A DNA stretch of 64,000 nucleotides from Caldilineaceae bacterium (GCA_019637685.1 JAHBVF010000002.1:232938-296937), one strand, 5' to 3'; numbered from the stretch's first letter, positions 1 through 8,510 are shown. Notes: generated from the letters alone by a model not told the origin. Numbers and translations: made by a program.

Positions 1-159
1 TTGAGACAATTCCTGATCCCGCCGCCGGTAGCGCGCTGTTTCTCGTAAATACTCGCCTTGCAACAATCGCCGAATCTTGGCATCGGTATTGGGGGCATCC
101 AATACTGATTCCGCCAACAGTTCTCGTGTTCGTTCACGTATTTCGACATTGACAAGCAT
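1..159 (-). CDS. Partial small hypothetical protein (C-terminus outside window)
   Basis: A reading frame of 53 codons begins with ATG at 159 and runs without a stop off the left edge, so only the N-terminus is present. A good ribosome binding site (GGAGG) lies eight bases before the ATG, which is why I accept the frame. The visible part is charged and helical, starting MLVNVEIRERTRELL and rich in Arg and Glu. Its size and character resemble antitoxin-like or stand-alone regulatory proteins, but I see no decisive motif and assign no function. Confidence 0.6.
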   Translation of the reverse strand, partial: MLVNVEIRERTRELLAESVLDAPNTDAKIRRLLQGEYLRETARYRRRDQELSQ

Positions 160-272
160 ATCCTTGCCTCCTATCCAATAGCCTGACTTCCGCACAACTT
201 TCTCCCATTTTCCCACAAGGGGAAAGATGTGTCAACGCTTTTGGCAGAACAGGGAAACTACAAATGACACTC

Positions 273-1490
273 CTATTTTTCGTGCGCGGGTTGTTTCTGT
301 CGCCAGCGCACCAGCCCTATCGCCGGTATAACCACAAGCAGCGAGACGATTCCGCCCAACCAGTAGGGCAGGGTCGGGCTGATCTGGAAAAACAATCCGC
401 CCAGAGCAGTGCTAAAAATGGTGGATAGATTGATGGCCGACTGGTAGAGACCCAGCACACCGCCCCGCTCCTGATCGTCCACAGTGGTTGTGGCCAGAGA
501 TTGGAGCGGCGGCATCATAATGCCAATGCCGACAGCAAAGAAGATCGAACCGAAGGGGCCAAGCCAGGGCGATGTGATTACGGCGAAGATAAAACTGCCC
601 AGCGCGCGCAAGGCTGTGCCGGCCACCACCAGCCATGTTTCCGGATAGCGCTTGAGCAGACGGCGCAGGAGCCACGTCTGGGTGAAAAACTGGGCTGCAC
701 CCACCGCAGCCAACAGCAGCCCGACACCGATGTTTGTGGCGTCTTCGCTGTAATTCTGAAAAAGCACGGCCTCGCCATAGAGGGCAAAAGTCGATTGGAG
801 CATCCCCAGCGAGAATTGCCCCACAAAAGCGATACCCAACACCGCCAACAGCGGGCCGTTGCGCAGGACAGCCCGGGGTGTGATGGACCCGCCCCGCCGC
901 TGCCGCGCGGCAATGCGCTGCTCCGGTGTCAGCGTCTCATCCAGCAGACGCCAGGTCATTATCACCACAACCAGCGCGGCCAGCGCGGCCAGCAGAAAGG
1001 GAACGCGGATGCCATAGGCCGCGGCCAACACACCGCCCAAAGCCGGGCCAAACATAAACCCCAGCCCAAAGGCGGCGAAGATATAGCCCAGGGATTCGGT
1101 GCGCCTCTCCCGAGGCGTCACATCGGTGATATAGGCTTGGGCCACAATAATATTGCCGCCGGTGATACCGTCCAGAATGCGGGCGACAAAGAGCCAGGCA
1201 GTGTTGGGCGCAAAGGCAATCATCACAAAGCTGAGAACTGTGCCGATCTGGCTGATGACCAACACAGGGATCCGTCCATAGCGATCGGAAAGTTGTCCCA
1301 AATAGGGGCCGACCAGAAATTGGGCGGCGAAAAAGGACGAGACCAGCAGCGCAATCGTCTGGGGCGACATATGGAACTGGCGCTGGGCATAGAGGGGCAG
1401 GATGGGCAGGATCAGCGACGATCCCAGCATATTGACAAAGACGATAAGCAGGACCGTCAGCAGGCGGCGGTCAATGGAGCCAAGTTTCAT
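273..1490 (-). CDS. MFS drug/metabolite exporter, TetA-like
   Basis: A 405-residue major facilitator superfamily transporter of the inner membrane, probably a proton-driven efflux pump. About twelve hydrophobic segments are visible. The loop between TM2 and TM3 carries the MFS signature GQLSDRYGRIP (about residues 65-75), and the TM5 region has the Gly/Pro-rich stretch typical of TetA-like exporters. The open frame extends 47 codons upstream, but that part reads like noise. The ATG at 1490 overlaps the stop of the preceding gene in an ATGA, so translational coupling fixes the start. It is the last gene of a minus-strand cluster coming down from about 3.4 kb. The substrate cannot be read from sequence; the drug label is a family-level guess. 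Confidence 0.88.
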   Translation of the reverse strand: MKLGSIDRRLLTVLLIVFVNMLGSSLILPILPLYAQRQFHMSPQTIALLVSSFFAAQFLVGPYLGQLSDRYGRIPVLVISQIGTVLSFVMIAFAPNTAWLFVARILDGITGGNIIVAQAYITDVTPRERRTESLGYIFAAFGLGFMFGPALGGVLAAAYGIRVPFLLAALAALVVVIMTWRLLDETLTPEQRIAARQRRGGSITPRAVLRNGPLLAVLGIAFVGQFSLGMLQSTFALYGEAVLFQNYSEDATNIGVGLLLAAVGAAQFFTQTWLLRRLLKRYPETWLVVAGTALRALGSFIFAVITSPWLGPFGSIFFAVGIGIMMPPLQSLATTTVDDQERGGVLGLYQSAINLSTIFSTALGGLFFQISPTLPYWLGGIVSLLVVIPAIGLVRWRQKQPAHEK

Positions 1491-1927
1491 GGCGTTTCTT
1501 TCTGGCTGGCTGAAGGGGGATGGGGCAGCCCGCGCTTGCTGCGCTGCTTCAGGGCAATCGCATAGGATCGGCGCAGCAACGCAATCGCGGTTTCCACATC
1601 GCCGGGTTGACGCAGATAGCGGCTGATCCATCCGCTCTTGGGCAGAATGTGATGGGGGGCTGCCAGGCCGGCCGCCACAACTTCATCCCGCACTTTGCGG
1701 GGAAAGGGAATATCCACCAGCCAATCCCCGTGGATGTGGCCGATCTCCCGTCGGCCCAGGCCAAACTCCACACCGCCGAAGCGATGGGGACGCGCTGTCA
1801 CGCCCTCCCAGGCCAGCACCGCCTGGAGAATTGCGGCTTGTGCTCCGGCCATTTGGGGGTATCGCCATCCGGCCACCCACCATATCAGATTCCAAAAGGG
1901 CTGGGCCAACAGAATCAGGCGATCCAT
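1487..1927 (-). CDS. Luciferase-domain (DUF5519) protein
   Basis: A 146-residue soluble protein of the family named luciferase domain (Pfam Luciferase, DUF5519). The family consensus is clear: HRFGGVEFGLGRREIGHIHGD, then a DIPFPRKVRDE stretch, then HHILPKSGWISRYLR and a C-terminal ALLRRSYAIAL helix. The family name comes from eukaryotic homologues; bacterial members have no established reaction, so no light production should be inferred. The gene starts four bases after the stop of a small membrane protein gene and overlaps the downstream MFS gene by four bases, which suggests one transcript. No good Shine-Dalgarno precedes the ATG, so it may depend on coupling with the gene before it. Confidence 0.8.
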   Translation of the reverse strand: MDRLILLAQPFWNLIWWVAGWRYPQMAGAQAAILQAVLAWEGVTARPHRFGGVEFGLGRREIGHIHGDWLVDIPFPRKVRDEVVAAGLAAPHHILPKSGWISRYLRQPGDVETAIALLRRSYAIALKQRSKRGLPHPPSASQKETP

Positions 1928-1930
1928 TTT

Positions 1931-2158
1931 TTAGCGAAAAGAGGTAAGCAAAAAGGCGAGGAGAATCAGAAGCAGGGGAAAGGCAACCGCCGTCAACGCC
2001 AGCCAACCGGTATGAAAGCTCGGCTCCCAGCGCTCGGCCAGATGACCGGCCCAATCCAGCCGATGGGCTATCTTCTGCCACCAGTCGGGCAGGCGGATCA
2101 ATCCGCGGATTTGGGGCTGACGTGTGTTCTTCTGTTTCGTACGTTTGGATCGACTCAT
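1931..2158 (-). CDS. Small single-pass membrane protein, hypothetical
   Basis: A 75-residue protein with a basic N-terminus (MSRSKRTKQKNTR) and one strong C-terminal membrane segment (about residues 50-73). I do not recognise a family. The gene lies six bases after the stop of the LysM/zinc-ribbon gene and four bases before the luciferase-domain gene, so position supports it as a real member of the same transcript. The topology suggests a cytoplasmic N-terminus with a C-terminal anchor. Confidence 0.65.
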   Translation of the reverse strand: MSRSKRTKQKNTRQPQIRGLIRLPDWWQKIAHRLDWAGHLAERWEPSFHTGWLALTAVAFPLLLILLAFLLTSFR

Positions 2159-2164
2159 CTGACA

Positions 2165-3421
2165 CTACCGTTCCGGAACCTGAAGTTCCATACCCACATC
2201 CAGCAAAACCGAATTGCCCAGAAGTTCTTGATTGGCGGCATACACGTCTTCCCAGCGGGTTCCATCGCCATACAGATAATAGGCAATCGTCCACAGGGTA
2301 TCTCCGTCGGCCACAATGTAGACTTCGGGCAGACGCACCACCAGATCGATGGCGTTTACCTCCGCGACGCCCGGCATTGCAGCCGCCAATTCCACCAATT
2401 CCAGCCGCTGGGAGGTCAAAGAGACCACACCGCTCAAGCTCAGGAGGCCATCTTTCAGCGTCGCCTGGACAGGCAGCGCTGCCAAATCGCCCCGCTCTGC
2501 CTGGGCCAGATAACCGGCCAGGTTCACCTGTGTGGCCGCGGCTGTGGCCACCGCGGCCACCAGCGCCGCGTTCCCGGCTGCGATGGGTTCGGGTTCGGCT
2601 GCCATGGGCAGAAGGGGCGTGGCCGTGGGCAAAGGTGGCGTGGGCAAAGGTGGTGTGGCCGTGGGCAGGGGTGTCGGCGCTTCGGTTGGGACGGCTGTCG
2701 GCTCGGCTGGTTGTGGAGAGGCCACCACAGCCGCGTTGGATTGGGCGGTAGCTGCGTTGTCAATGGCTGGTGGGACAACGGCTGTGATTGGCGGGATCGC
2801 GTCCTGCTGGGCAACGGCGGGCACATTGGGGCGCGATGTCAGAAGGGCTATGCCCTGGGCCAGGGGCTGGCGAAGCAGCGTGGCCATCAATGCCAACACC
2901 ACCAGCGGAATCGCCACCCGCCAGAAACGCCGCAGGGAGGTCCGGCGGGGACGCAGGGGTGAGCTGAGGGTAGGCGGCACAGAGTAAAATTCGGGAGAAA
3001 GCTGGCGCGCGGCCTTGCCCGCGTGCGCGGGTGGGCTGAACTCTTTTTGCGACTGGCGCACAGCCCGCTGCTTTTGCTGGTGGGAACGCAACAGCCATTC
3101 CCCTTCGGATCGCAGGGGATCATCCACAGGAATCGCGGCCACGTGACGGAGCATTCCGTCGTATTCGCCCTGTTTGCGGTGGATCAGTGCAGCCAGCAGG
3201 TGGAGTTCGGAGGCATTGACAGCAGAAAGGCCCTGAGCCAGAATCGACAGCGCGCGGTCGTGATCGCCCGCCAATGTCTCCTCGGACGCTTGCTGATAGC
3301 ATTCGCGCACATATTCCAGCGCACGCAAATAACTGCCCAATTCTGTTCCGCAAGAGGGGCAGTTGGGTTCCTCGGCTGAAATGTAGATCGCAGAGCCGCA
3401 GTCGTGGCAGGTCAGGCGCAT
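2165..3421 (-). CDS. Membrane protein with zinc ribbon, BON-like and LysM domains
   Basis: A 418-residue protein with a clear domain order. A zinc ribbon with Cys5, Cys8, Cys21 and Cys24 is followed by helical TPR-like sequence (about 30-115), a single membrane helix (about 168-185), a Pro/Thr/Ala-rich spacer (about 235-275), a BON-like segment (about 295-365) and a C-terminal LysM domain (about 367-415) that reads VADGDTLWTIAYYLYGDG. LysM domains bind peptidoglycan, so the protein probably joins a cytoplasmic metal-binding module to the cell wall. The frame is open for 103 codons further upstream, but the zinc ribbon beginning MRLTCHDC marks the likely start. First gene of the cluster running down to 273. 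Confidence 0.8.
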   Translation of the reverse strand: MRLTCHDCGSAIYISAEEPNCPSCGTELGSYLRALEYVRECYQQASEETLAGDHDRALSILAQGLSAVNASELHLLAALIHRKQGEYDGMLRHVAAIPVDDPLRSEGEWLLRSHQQKQRAVRQSQKEFSPPAHAGKAARQLSPEFYSVPPTLSSPLRPRRTSLRRFWRVAIPLVVLALMATLLRQPLAQGIALLTSRPNVPAVAQQDAIPPITAVVPPAIDNAATAQSNAAVVASPQPAEPTAVPTEAPTPLPTATPPLPTPPLPTATPLLPMAAEPEPIAAGNAALVAAVATAAATQVNLAGYLAQAERGDLAALPVQATLKDGLLSLSGVVSLTSQRLELVELAAAMPGVAEVNAIDLVVRLPEVYIVADGDTLWTIAYYLYGDGTRWEDVYAANQELLGNSVLLDVGMELQVPER

Positions 3422-3586
3422 GGGTTTTGCTGCCGCCGGTGGAAAAACAGGTGGGTAACCGAATACGTCCAGTCTATCACGGGCCGGATAGCCACGCAAA
3501 CAGGCGGCGGATTCCGAATGGATTGTAGCCGGAGGGCTATGGATGGCGTTGAAAACGTCAAAGCGCTTGGCGAAAGGCGCAGATCG

Positions 3587-3620
3587 AAAAAGGATGCCGG
3601 GAAAATCTATCCCGACACCC
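3587..3620 (-). terminator. Rho-independent terminator
   Basis: On the minus strand GGGTGTCGGG (3620-3611) can pair with CCCGGCATCC (3601-3592), allowing two G-U pairs, around a nine-base AT-rich loop. Five T residues follow at 3591-3587. It lies just after the small gene at 3667-3876 and ahead of the LysM gene, so it probably separates their transcripts. Confidence 0.6.
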
Positions 3621-3666
3621 TTTCTGCTCGCGCAGGTGTCCGATCTCAACAAACCGCCTGGTCGTG

Positions 3667-3876
3667 CTAGGCGGCCACACGCATAATTATCACAATCAAG
3701 AGCACCACCGCGGAATCGATCAAAAACCACATAGACGGGGTCTGCCCCAACAACCCCGGCTTTTCTGCTGGCTCCGAAGCCGGGTGGGTCGCCACCTCTT
3801 CGATCTCTTCCATCGCTTCTTCAAGCGTCTCTTCAACCATATCTTCGACCATTTTGACGGTCTCTTGTTCAGCCAT
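3667..3876 (-). CDS. Small acidic tail-anchored membrane protein, hypothetical
   Basis: A 69-residue protein with a very acidic helical N-terminus (many Glu in the first 35 residues) and a C-terminal membrane segment (about residues 49-67, WFLIDSAVVLLIVIIM). AAGGAGA sits seven bases before the ATG, which supports expression. A terminator follows about 50 bases after the stop. No family is recognised. It diverges from the aldo/keto reductase gene. Confidence 0.6.
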   Translation of the reverse strand: MAEQETVKMVEDMVEETLEEAMEEIEEVATHPASEPAEKPGLLGQTPSMWFLIDSAVVLLIVIIMRVAA

Positions 3877-3941
3877 TGGTATTTCTCCTTTTGAATGGGT
3901 ACATCAAATGGGTCGTCAATAGATATGGGAATATGATACAG

Positions 3942-3947
3942 TATAAT
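3942..3947 (+). promoter_or_regulatory. Candidate -10 box for the aldo/keto reductase gene
   Basis: A perfect TATAAT lies 62 bases before the ATG at 4010, in the divergent intergenic space. I see no good -35 hexamer at 16-18 bases, so this is only a partial promoter match. Confidence 0.4.
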
Positions 3948-4009
3948 CCCTGTTCCCGGTAAATATGTGGGGCAGCATCCCCCAACAGCGAAAACGAAAG
4001 GAGTTTGGT

Positions 4010-4951
4010 ATGGAATTTACGACTTTGGGGCGCACGGGCCTGCGGGTTAGCGTCGTGGGCATGGGCTGTGGCGGGGCCAGCCGTCTGGGCCAGACCTATG
4101 GCAACAGCGAAGCCGAGTCTGTGGCTGTGGTGCGCCGGGCAATGGAACTGGGCATCAACTATATTGACACCGCAGAGGCCTACCACACAGAGGAAATTGT
4201 GGGCAAAGCCATTGCTGGCGTGCCCCGGGATCAGATCGTTCTCTCCACCAAAAAAGCTCCCTACAAAAACGATGTCCCTGTCTCGGCCAGCGAGCTGATC
4301 GCGGGCTGCGAGGCCAGTCTGCGCCGTTTGGGGATCGACTACGTGGACGTCTATCACATCCACGGCCCCAAGCAAGACCAGATCCAACATGTGTTGGACG
4401 AACTGGTCCCCGCGCTGCAAACGCTGAAGGAGCAGGGGAAAATCCGCGCCACTGGCATTAGCGAAAATTTCAGCACAGACACCGAACACAGCGTACTGCT
4501 GGAGCTATTCCAGGCAGATGTCTGGGATGTTGCAATGATTGGCTACAATATTCTGAACCAGACCGCCAACCGGACGATCTTTCCCATTACCCAGGCCAGG
4601 AAAATCGGTACAGAGTGTATGTTTGCCGTGCGCAAAGCCTTCAGCCGCCCGGATCATCTGCGGGCGGTGCTGGCCGATCTGCTGGAAAAGGGAGAAATCC
4701 CCGCGGATGAGATCGACCTGGACGATCCCCTGGGCTTTGTGTTGGCCGAGAGCGACGCCCGGGATTTGACCGAAGCTGCCTACCGCTTCTGCCGCCACGA
4801 GCCGGGGTTGGACACAGTATTAATGGGCACGGGCAATATCCATCATCTGGAGACAAATGTCCGTTCTCTCCTCTGCCCGCCTCTGCCTGCACCGGTCACC
4901 GAGCGGTTGCAACGCATCTTTGCTCACGCCATCAGCGCTTCAGGCAGTTAG
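4010..4951 (+). CDS. Aldo/keto reductase
   Basis: A 313-residue NADPH-dependent aldo/keto reductase, a cytosolic TIM-barrel enzyme that interconverts carbonyls and alcohols. The catalytic tetrad is visible: Asp53 and Tyr58 in NYIDTAEAYHTEE, a Lys at 81/82 in LSTKKAP, and His118 in VYHIHGP. The start was chosen at the MEFTTLGRTGL consensus, eight bases after GAAAGGAG; an in-frame ATG 15 codons upstream has no such support. The gene stands alone between a divergent small gene and a repeat-filled spacer. Its substrate is unknown; a sugar or sugar-derived aldehyde would fit the surroundings but is inference. Confidence 0.9.
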   Translation: MEFTTLGRTGLRVSVVGMGCGGASRLGQTYGNSEAESVAVVRRAMELGINYIDTAEAYHTEEIVGKAIAGVPRDQIVLSTKKAPYKNDVPVSASELIAGCEASLRRLGIDYVDVYHIHGPKQDQIQHVLDELVPALQTLKEQGKIRATGISENFSTDTEHSVLLELFQADVWDVAMIGYNILNQTANRTIFPITQARKIGTECMFAVRKAFSRPDHLRAVLADLLEKGEIPADEIDLDDPLGFVLAESDARDLTEAAYRFCRHEPGLDTVLMGTGNIHHLETNVRSLLCPPLPAPVTERLQRIFAHAISASGS

Positions 4952-5135
4952 TACCTGACCAGTGGAATTTTTGTTTTTTGTGCAAGAAATAAGTTTTTGT
5001 ATACACGGATAGTACACTGTAAATTAAGTGATTTGACGTTTCTGTAGGTGCAGTTTTGAACTGCACAGGCAGCCGAAGGGGTATTCGTCCCTTGCGCAGC
5101 TATAAGCAGCGCCTACAACAAAATTATTCGACTAC

Positions 5136-5168
5136 AGAAGTTCGACTTTTCTGAAAAGTCGAACTTCT
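5136..5168. repeat. Perfect 15-bp hairpin
   Basis: AGAAGTTCGACTTTT (5136-5150) and AAAAGTCGAACTTCT (5154-5168) are perfect inverted arms around a three-base loop. No T-tract follows, so it may act as an mRNA 3' stabiliser instead of a classical terminator. A degenerate relative occurs near 36333-36358, so it belongs to a dispersed family. Confidence 0.7.
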
Positions 5169-5348
5169 ACGCCCAAAAAACTTTGTTGACGCTGTAATAG
5201 AAAGGAACGCAGATCAGAGAATCCGTGTATGCAATCCTCTTTGGTTTTGACTCTGTCCGGTTTGGGGTAGACAGTAGATATTCAAATATTGGGCATTGGA
5301 TATTTCGTGGTAACAGGCCCTCGCACGCCTCGGAAATATCCGATACCC

Positions 5349-5510
5349 ATGACTATTCAGGCCAGCGCCGGTTGAATAGGCCACGGCAGTATGTGGCCGT
5401 ATCGAAACCAAAGCGGGTAGACCCGCAAACTGGTTTCGATACGCCTGGAAACAGCCCCAGGCTACTCAACCGACGTTTGCTAACCGGCTGGCTTATGGCT
5501 GAATAGTCAC
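5349..5510. mobile_element. IS66-derived MITE, 162 bp
   Basis: The ends match the terminal inverted repeats of the IS66-type elements at 17977-21062: the left end reads ATGACTATTCAGGC and the right end is the inverse of GTGACTATTCAG. CGATACCC occurs directly on both sides (5341-5348 and 5511-5518), an 8-bp target duplication as expected for IS66 elements; the match can be stretched to 10 bp. There is no transposase. The inside is almost a perfect fold: GTATCGAAACCA and TGGTTTCGATAC surround a smaller CGGGT/ACCCG stem. This is a non-autonomous element that the IS66 transposase could have moved. Confidence 0.85.
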
Positions 5511-5536
5511 CGATACCCAAGTATCTGGTATCTTTA

Positions 5537-6490
5537 TCATCCCCAAATTTCGTGCATCCGCGCGGCCAGGGATTCGATCTCCTGGCGGTTTTCAATTTTC
5601 GCAATCCATTCGGCAGGGATGGCCTCTGCGCCCAGCATTGTGCCCAGAATTGCCCCGGCCATAGACGCGGTAGAGTCCACATCGCCGTCGTGATTGGCCC
5701 CGGCAATGACCGCGGCCCGGTAGTCATCCGGGAAGCGCAACGCGCAGAAAATCGCCACGCCCAGCGCCTCGTCGCCCACCCACCCTTCGCCAATCTCCCG
5801 AATGGCTGTCTCCAGGTCTGTCCTGTTTCCGGCCAGCACCCGCGCTTGGGTTATCTTTTCCAGTGTGTCTTCATAGCCAGCGTAGATGCGCAGAGTTTCA
5901 CTGCTCTGATCCAACCCGTCGTCGAGCGACGTGCCGTCCACCAGATGGCCGATCAGCTCAGCCATAAAGCCTGCGCTGAGATAGCCGGATGGGTGGCCGT
6001 GGGTGATGACCGCATACTCCACGCCCTGGCGGAAAGCCTCTGTGCCCCGGAAGGCCAGCCCGACGGGCGCGGTCCGCATCACCCCCCCGCAGCCTTTGCT
6101 ATAGTTGAGGGGCGCGTCCAGCGTGCCCATTTTGCCACTGCGCAGCGCGCTCAGACAGGTGTTGCCCGGCGCGCGCCTCTGCGTCGGATCGTCCTGGGTC
6201 GCCAGCCAATCCAGATAAGCCCGATAGACCATCGAAGGCCCGTGGACGATCCCTTTGGTGCGGCCCCGTTCGTGTGCGGCCAACATTCCCCGCACAGTAG
6301 CCAGGGCCATTTGGGTGTCGTCAGTATATGAGCCTGCGGGCAGGCTATGCCAGGGGACAAGATCGGTGATGCCGGCGCGGCCAAAGCGTGCGCGGATTCC
6401 GGTCAATTGCTCGAACTCGACGGGCGCGCCCAGTGCGTCCCCAATCGCCAGCCCCAGCAGACAGCCGCGAAACTTTTCCAGCACAGACAT
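5537..6490 (-). CDS. ADP-ribosylglycohydrolase family protein
   Basis: A 317-residue protein of the DraG/ARH family, cytosolic Mg-dependent hydrolases that remove ADP-ribose from proteins or act on related N-glycosides. The N-terminal RGCLLGLAIGDALGAPVE signature is present. The metal-binding TDDTQ motif (about 56-60) and the C-terminal NHDGDVDSTASMAGAILG motif supply the acidic residues for the two metal ions. GAGAGGA lies nine bases before the ATG. The canonical C-terminal motif is GGDxDT; here it is HDGDVDST, a modest departure that keeps the aspartates. The partner ADP-ribosyltransferase is not in the window, and a role in nucleoside or sugar metabolism is possible. Confidence 0.87.
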   Translation of the reverse strand: MSVLEKFRGCLLGLAIGDALGAPVEFEQLTGIRARFGRAGITDLVPWHSLPAGSYTDDTQMALATVRGMLAAHERGRTKGIVHGPSMVYRAYLDWLATQDDPTQRRAPGNTCLSALRSGKMGTLDAPLNYSKGCGGVMRTAPVGLAFRGTEAFRQGVEYAVITHGHPSGYLSAGFMAELIGHLVDGTSLDDGLDQSSETLRIYAGYEDTLEKITQARVLAGNRTDLETAIREIGEGWVGDEALGVAIFCALRFPDDYRAAVIAGANHDGDVDSTASMAGAILGTMLGAEAIPAEWIAKIENRQEIESLAARMHEIWG

Positions 6491-6707
6491 AGCAGATTCC
6501 TCTCACGTAGACCCAGAGGGAGAGATTCTGTTGAAATCTCCCCTGACAATTGCGCCCCGAAAACACATATCCAGAAGTTACCCGCCACCCAGCAAGATGA
6601 GCGACTGGCTTTGACACCAAGCCCGGTGATCATTCTACGCCACAATACCGTGCAGGACAATCAATCCATCCGACAGCGTGTCGCAAGGGTTGGGCGCGCG
6701 CGGTGCT

Positions 6708-6770
6708 GGTTCCGGGAATCGACCAGACGATCCAAGGCATTCGCACCAGATTTGGCCGATTCCCGGAATC
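6708..6770. repeat. Isolated REP/BIME copy
   Basis: A left arm ending TTCCGGGAATCGACC and a right arm CCGATTCCCGGAATC lie head to head, 63 bases overall. Each arm is itself a short palindrome (GATTCC, one base, GGAATC). Arms and spacing match the arrays around the RAYT gene at 55-56.6 kb. This single copy lies 49 kb away, so the family is dispersed. Confidence 0.8.
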
Positions 6771-6813
6771 GGTTGCCCTTGATCTGAATTGCATCCAGTG
6801 CCGCAAAAGCGAC

Positions 6814-6842
6814 TTGACAAGTGTAGGATAATCAATTATCGT
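6814..6842 (+). promoter_or_regulatory. Candidate sigma-70 promoter of the ABC operon
   Basis: TTGACA (6814-6819), a 17-base spacer and TATCGT (6837-6842) lie 158 bases before the binding-protein ATG. The -35 box is perfect; the -10 box matches at four of six positions. Confidence 0.45.
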
Positions 6843-7000
6843 GTGTTCGGTCGTTTCAACTACAGCCTCACCCACTCCATGCCTATCAGATTTACTGCCT
6901 TCTAACTTCCTTGCCCTACATCTATTTTTTGCATCAGCACCCATCAGTCCGACACTTCATCACTGTTGATCCCACACAGTTTGTACAAGGAGAGAACCAA

Positions 7001-8386
7001 ATGAAAAACCAGATTTCACGACGTGCGTTTCTGCGCGGCAGCTTGCTTGTAACCGGCGGTCTGTTGGCAGCCTGTGCAGCCCCCGCAACTTCGGAACCCG
7101 CGCCCGCGGCTTCATCCGGTGGCGAAGCCGCGCCGGCTGCTGGCGCGGCCCCGGCCGCAGAGGACATTCTGCTGCGTTGGGACACCTTCCGCGGCATCGG
7201 TACGGGCTGGAACGAAGAACGTATCGACACCTTCAAGGAAATGCACCCCAATGTGACCATCGAATTGCGTCCGATTGTCGGTACTGCCCAGCAGGATTCC
7301 TACGCCAAGATGTATGCCGCTTTTGCTGCCGACGATCTGGGCGAGATTATCGCGTTTGACCCGTCCCATTTCCAATTCTGGCGGGCCATTGACAAGAACG
7401 TCATTATGCCCATCGATGACCTGATTGCTGCCTCTGATATTGATCTGAGCGAGTGGTACGCGAACTTTATGAGCCTGCAATCCTACCAGGGCAAACAGTA
7501 CGGCCTGCCCAGTTGGGGCTGGGCTGGTTTCGACACGCTGGTCACCAACGCCGCGCACTTCAAAGCCGAAGGCATCGAGTTGCCCGATGTCAACGCTCGG
7601 GACACCTCTATGGACACCATCGCCGAATGGGCCCATCGTTTCTATGTGGAAAACGAGCGCTATGGCCTGTCCATCGGTCATGGCGAAAGCAGCGTTGTCA
7701 CCCTCACCCGTGCTTTCGGCGGCGATCTGATCAACGCTGATGGAACCCAAAGTATGCTGCTGGAAGACAAATCGGTGGAGGCTCTGCGTTGGGCCTATAA
7801 ATTGGCTGTGGAGGACAAAGTGCTCCCAGCCGTCGGAGCGATTGAGAACGTGGCTTCTGCCCAGGTGGAAGGCAAAGTCACGATGAACTGGGGTGGTTCG
7901 CTCAACGTGCGTAACTACGACCGGGACATCAAAGCAGCCGGCGTAGACCCCTCTGTGGCCGAGGTCTGGCAGATTCTGTTGCCTACCCTGCCCGATGGCC
8001 GATTCCCCTCTCAACTGCGCGGCGGCACATGGAATATCCGCCAAGCCAGCGAACACGCCGATGTGGCCTATGAGTTCATTCGCCACATTGCGGGCAAAGA
8101 AGGCAGCGTTGGCTTCAATCTGGTGGGTGGCAACTTTGCGGCTGTGCGCCCGGATGTCGTCGCAGAGCTGATCGTTGATAACCCGATCCACGAATGGTTC
8201 CTGAGCAGCCTGGAGAACGGCATTCCGGCCCATGCCCCGGTCAATTCCCGTGGACGTGAGTTCACCGATGCGGTGGCCCAATACACCGATCTGCTGCTGG
8301 ACCCGAACCAGCCAGTCGACTTTGAAGAGGGCTTGCAGAACCTGCACGACAATGTGCAGGCCGTGCTGGATATGGATGCGGCGTAA
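7001..8386 (+). CDS. ABC sugar-binding lipoprotein (CUT1 type, Tat-exported)
   Basis: A 461-residue extracellular solute-binding protein of family 1. The N-terminus has a twin-arginine signal (SRRAFLRG) followed by a lipobox LLAAC, with the acylated Cys near residue 26. An Ala/Pro/Glu-rich linker of about 30 residues then leads into the binding domain, which has typical features such as YGLPSWGWAGFDTLVTN. The lipid anchor holds it on the outer face of the membrane, where it delivers sugars or oligosaccharides to the permeases at 8511 and 9462. The start follows AAGGAGAG with good spacing; 30 open codons upstream are ignored. No ATPase gene is adjacent, as is common for CUT1 systems sharing an MsmX-like ATPase. 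Confidence 0.92.
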   Translation: MKNQISRRAFLRGSLLVTGGLLAACAAPATSEPAPAASSGGEAAPAAGAAPAAEDILLRWDTFRGIGTGWNEERIDTFKEMHPNVTIELRPIVGTAQQDSYAKMYAAFAADDLGEIIAFDPSHFQFWRAIDKNVIMPIDDLIAASDIDLSEWYANFMSLQSYQGKQYGLPSWGWAGFDTLVTNAAHFKAEGIELPDVNARDTSMDTIAEWAHRFYVENERYGLSIGHGESSVVTLTRAFGGDLINADGTQSMLLEDKSVEALRWAYKLAVEDKVLPAVGAIENVASAQVEGKVTMNWGGSLNVRNYDRDIKAAGVDPSVAEVWQILLPTLPDGRFPSQLRGGTWNIRQASEHADVAYEFIRHIAGKEGSVGFNLVGGNFAAVRPDVVAELIVDNPIHEWFLSSLENGIPAHAPVNSRGREFTDAVAQYTDLLLDPNQPVDFEEGLQNLHDNVQAVLDMDAA

Positions 8387-8445
8387 TGGAAAGTGGCAGG
8401 GGGCAGATACCAAAATATCTGTTCCCTGTTTCATTGATGATTTTG

Positions 8446-8490
8446 AAACGTGAAACGTGAGATTGTTGGCCTATCTCGCGTTTCACGTTT
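8446..8490 (+). promoter_or_regulatory. Stem-loop between binding-protein and permease genes
   Basis: Arms 8446-8463 (AAACGTGAAACGTGAGAT) and 8473-8490 pair over 18 positions with one G-U. Such intercistronic hairpins often protect the 5' mRNA segment and raise binding protein over permease. Equivalent hairpins occur in the other three ABC operons of this window. Confidence 0.65.
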
Positions 8491-8510
8491 TCCGCTATCA
8501 GGAGTAACCG

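Larger units (their letters stand above)
4952..5536. other. Non-coding spacer with hairpins and a MITE
   Basis: This 585-base stretch has no credible gene. It holds a short hairpin (GTGCAGTT/AACTGCAC) near 5050, the 15-bp hairpin at 5136-5168 and the IS66-type MITE at 5349-5510, which are listed separately. Confidence 0.7.
6491..7000. other. Divergent regulatory spacer without genes
   Basis: This 510-base gap lies between divergent genes. It contains a REP-type inverted repeat (6708-6770) and a candidate sigma-70 promoter for the ABC operon (6814-6842). No convincing reading frame was found. Confidence 0.6.

Noticed and set aside
1487..1927. Bioluminescence function
   Set aside because: The family name is inherited from a eukaryotic homologue; no lux genes are nearby and the activity is not established in bacteria.
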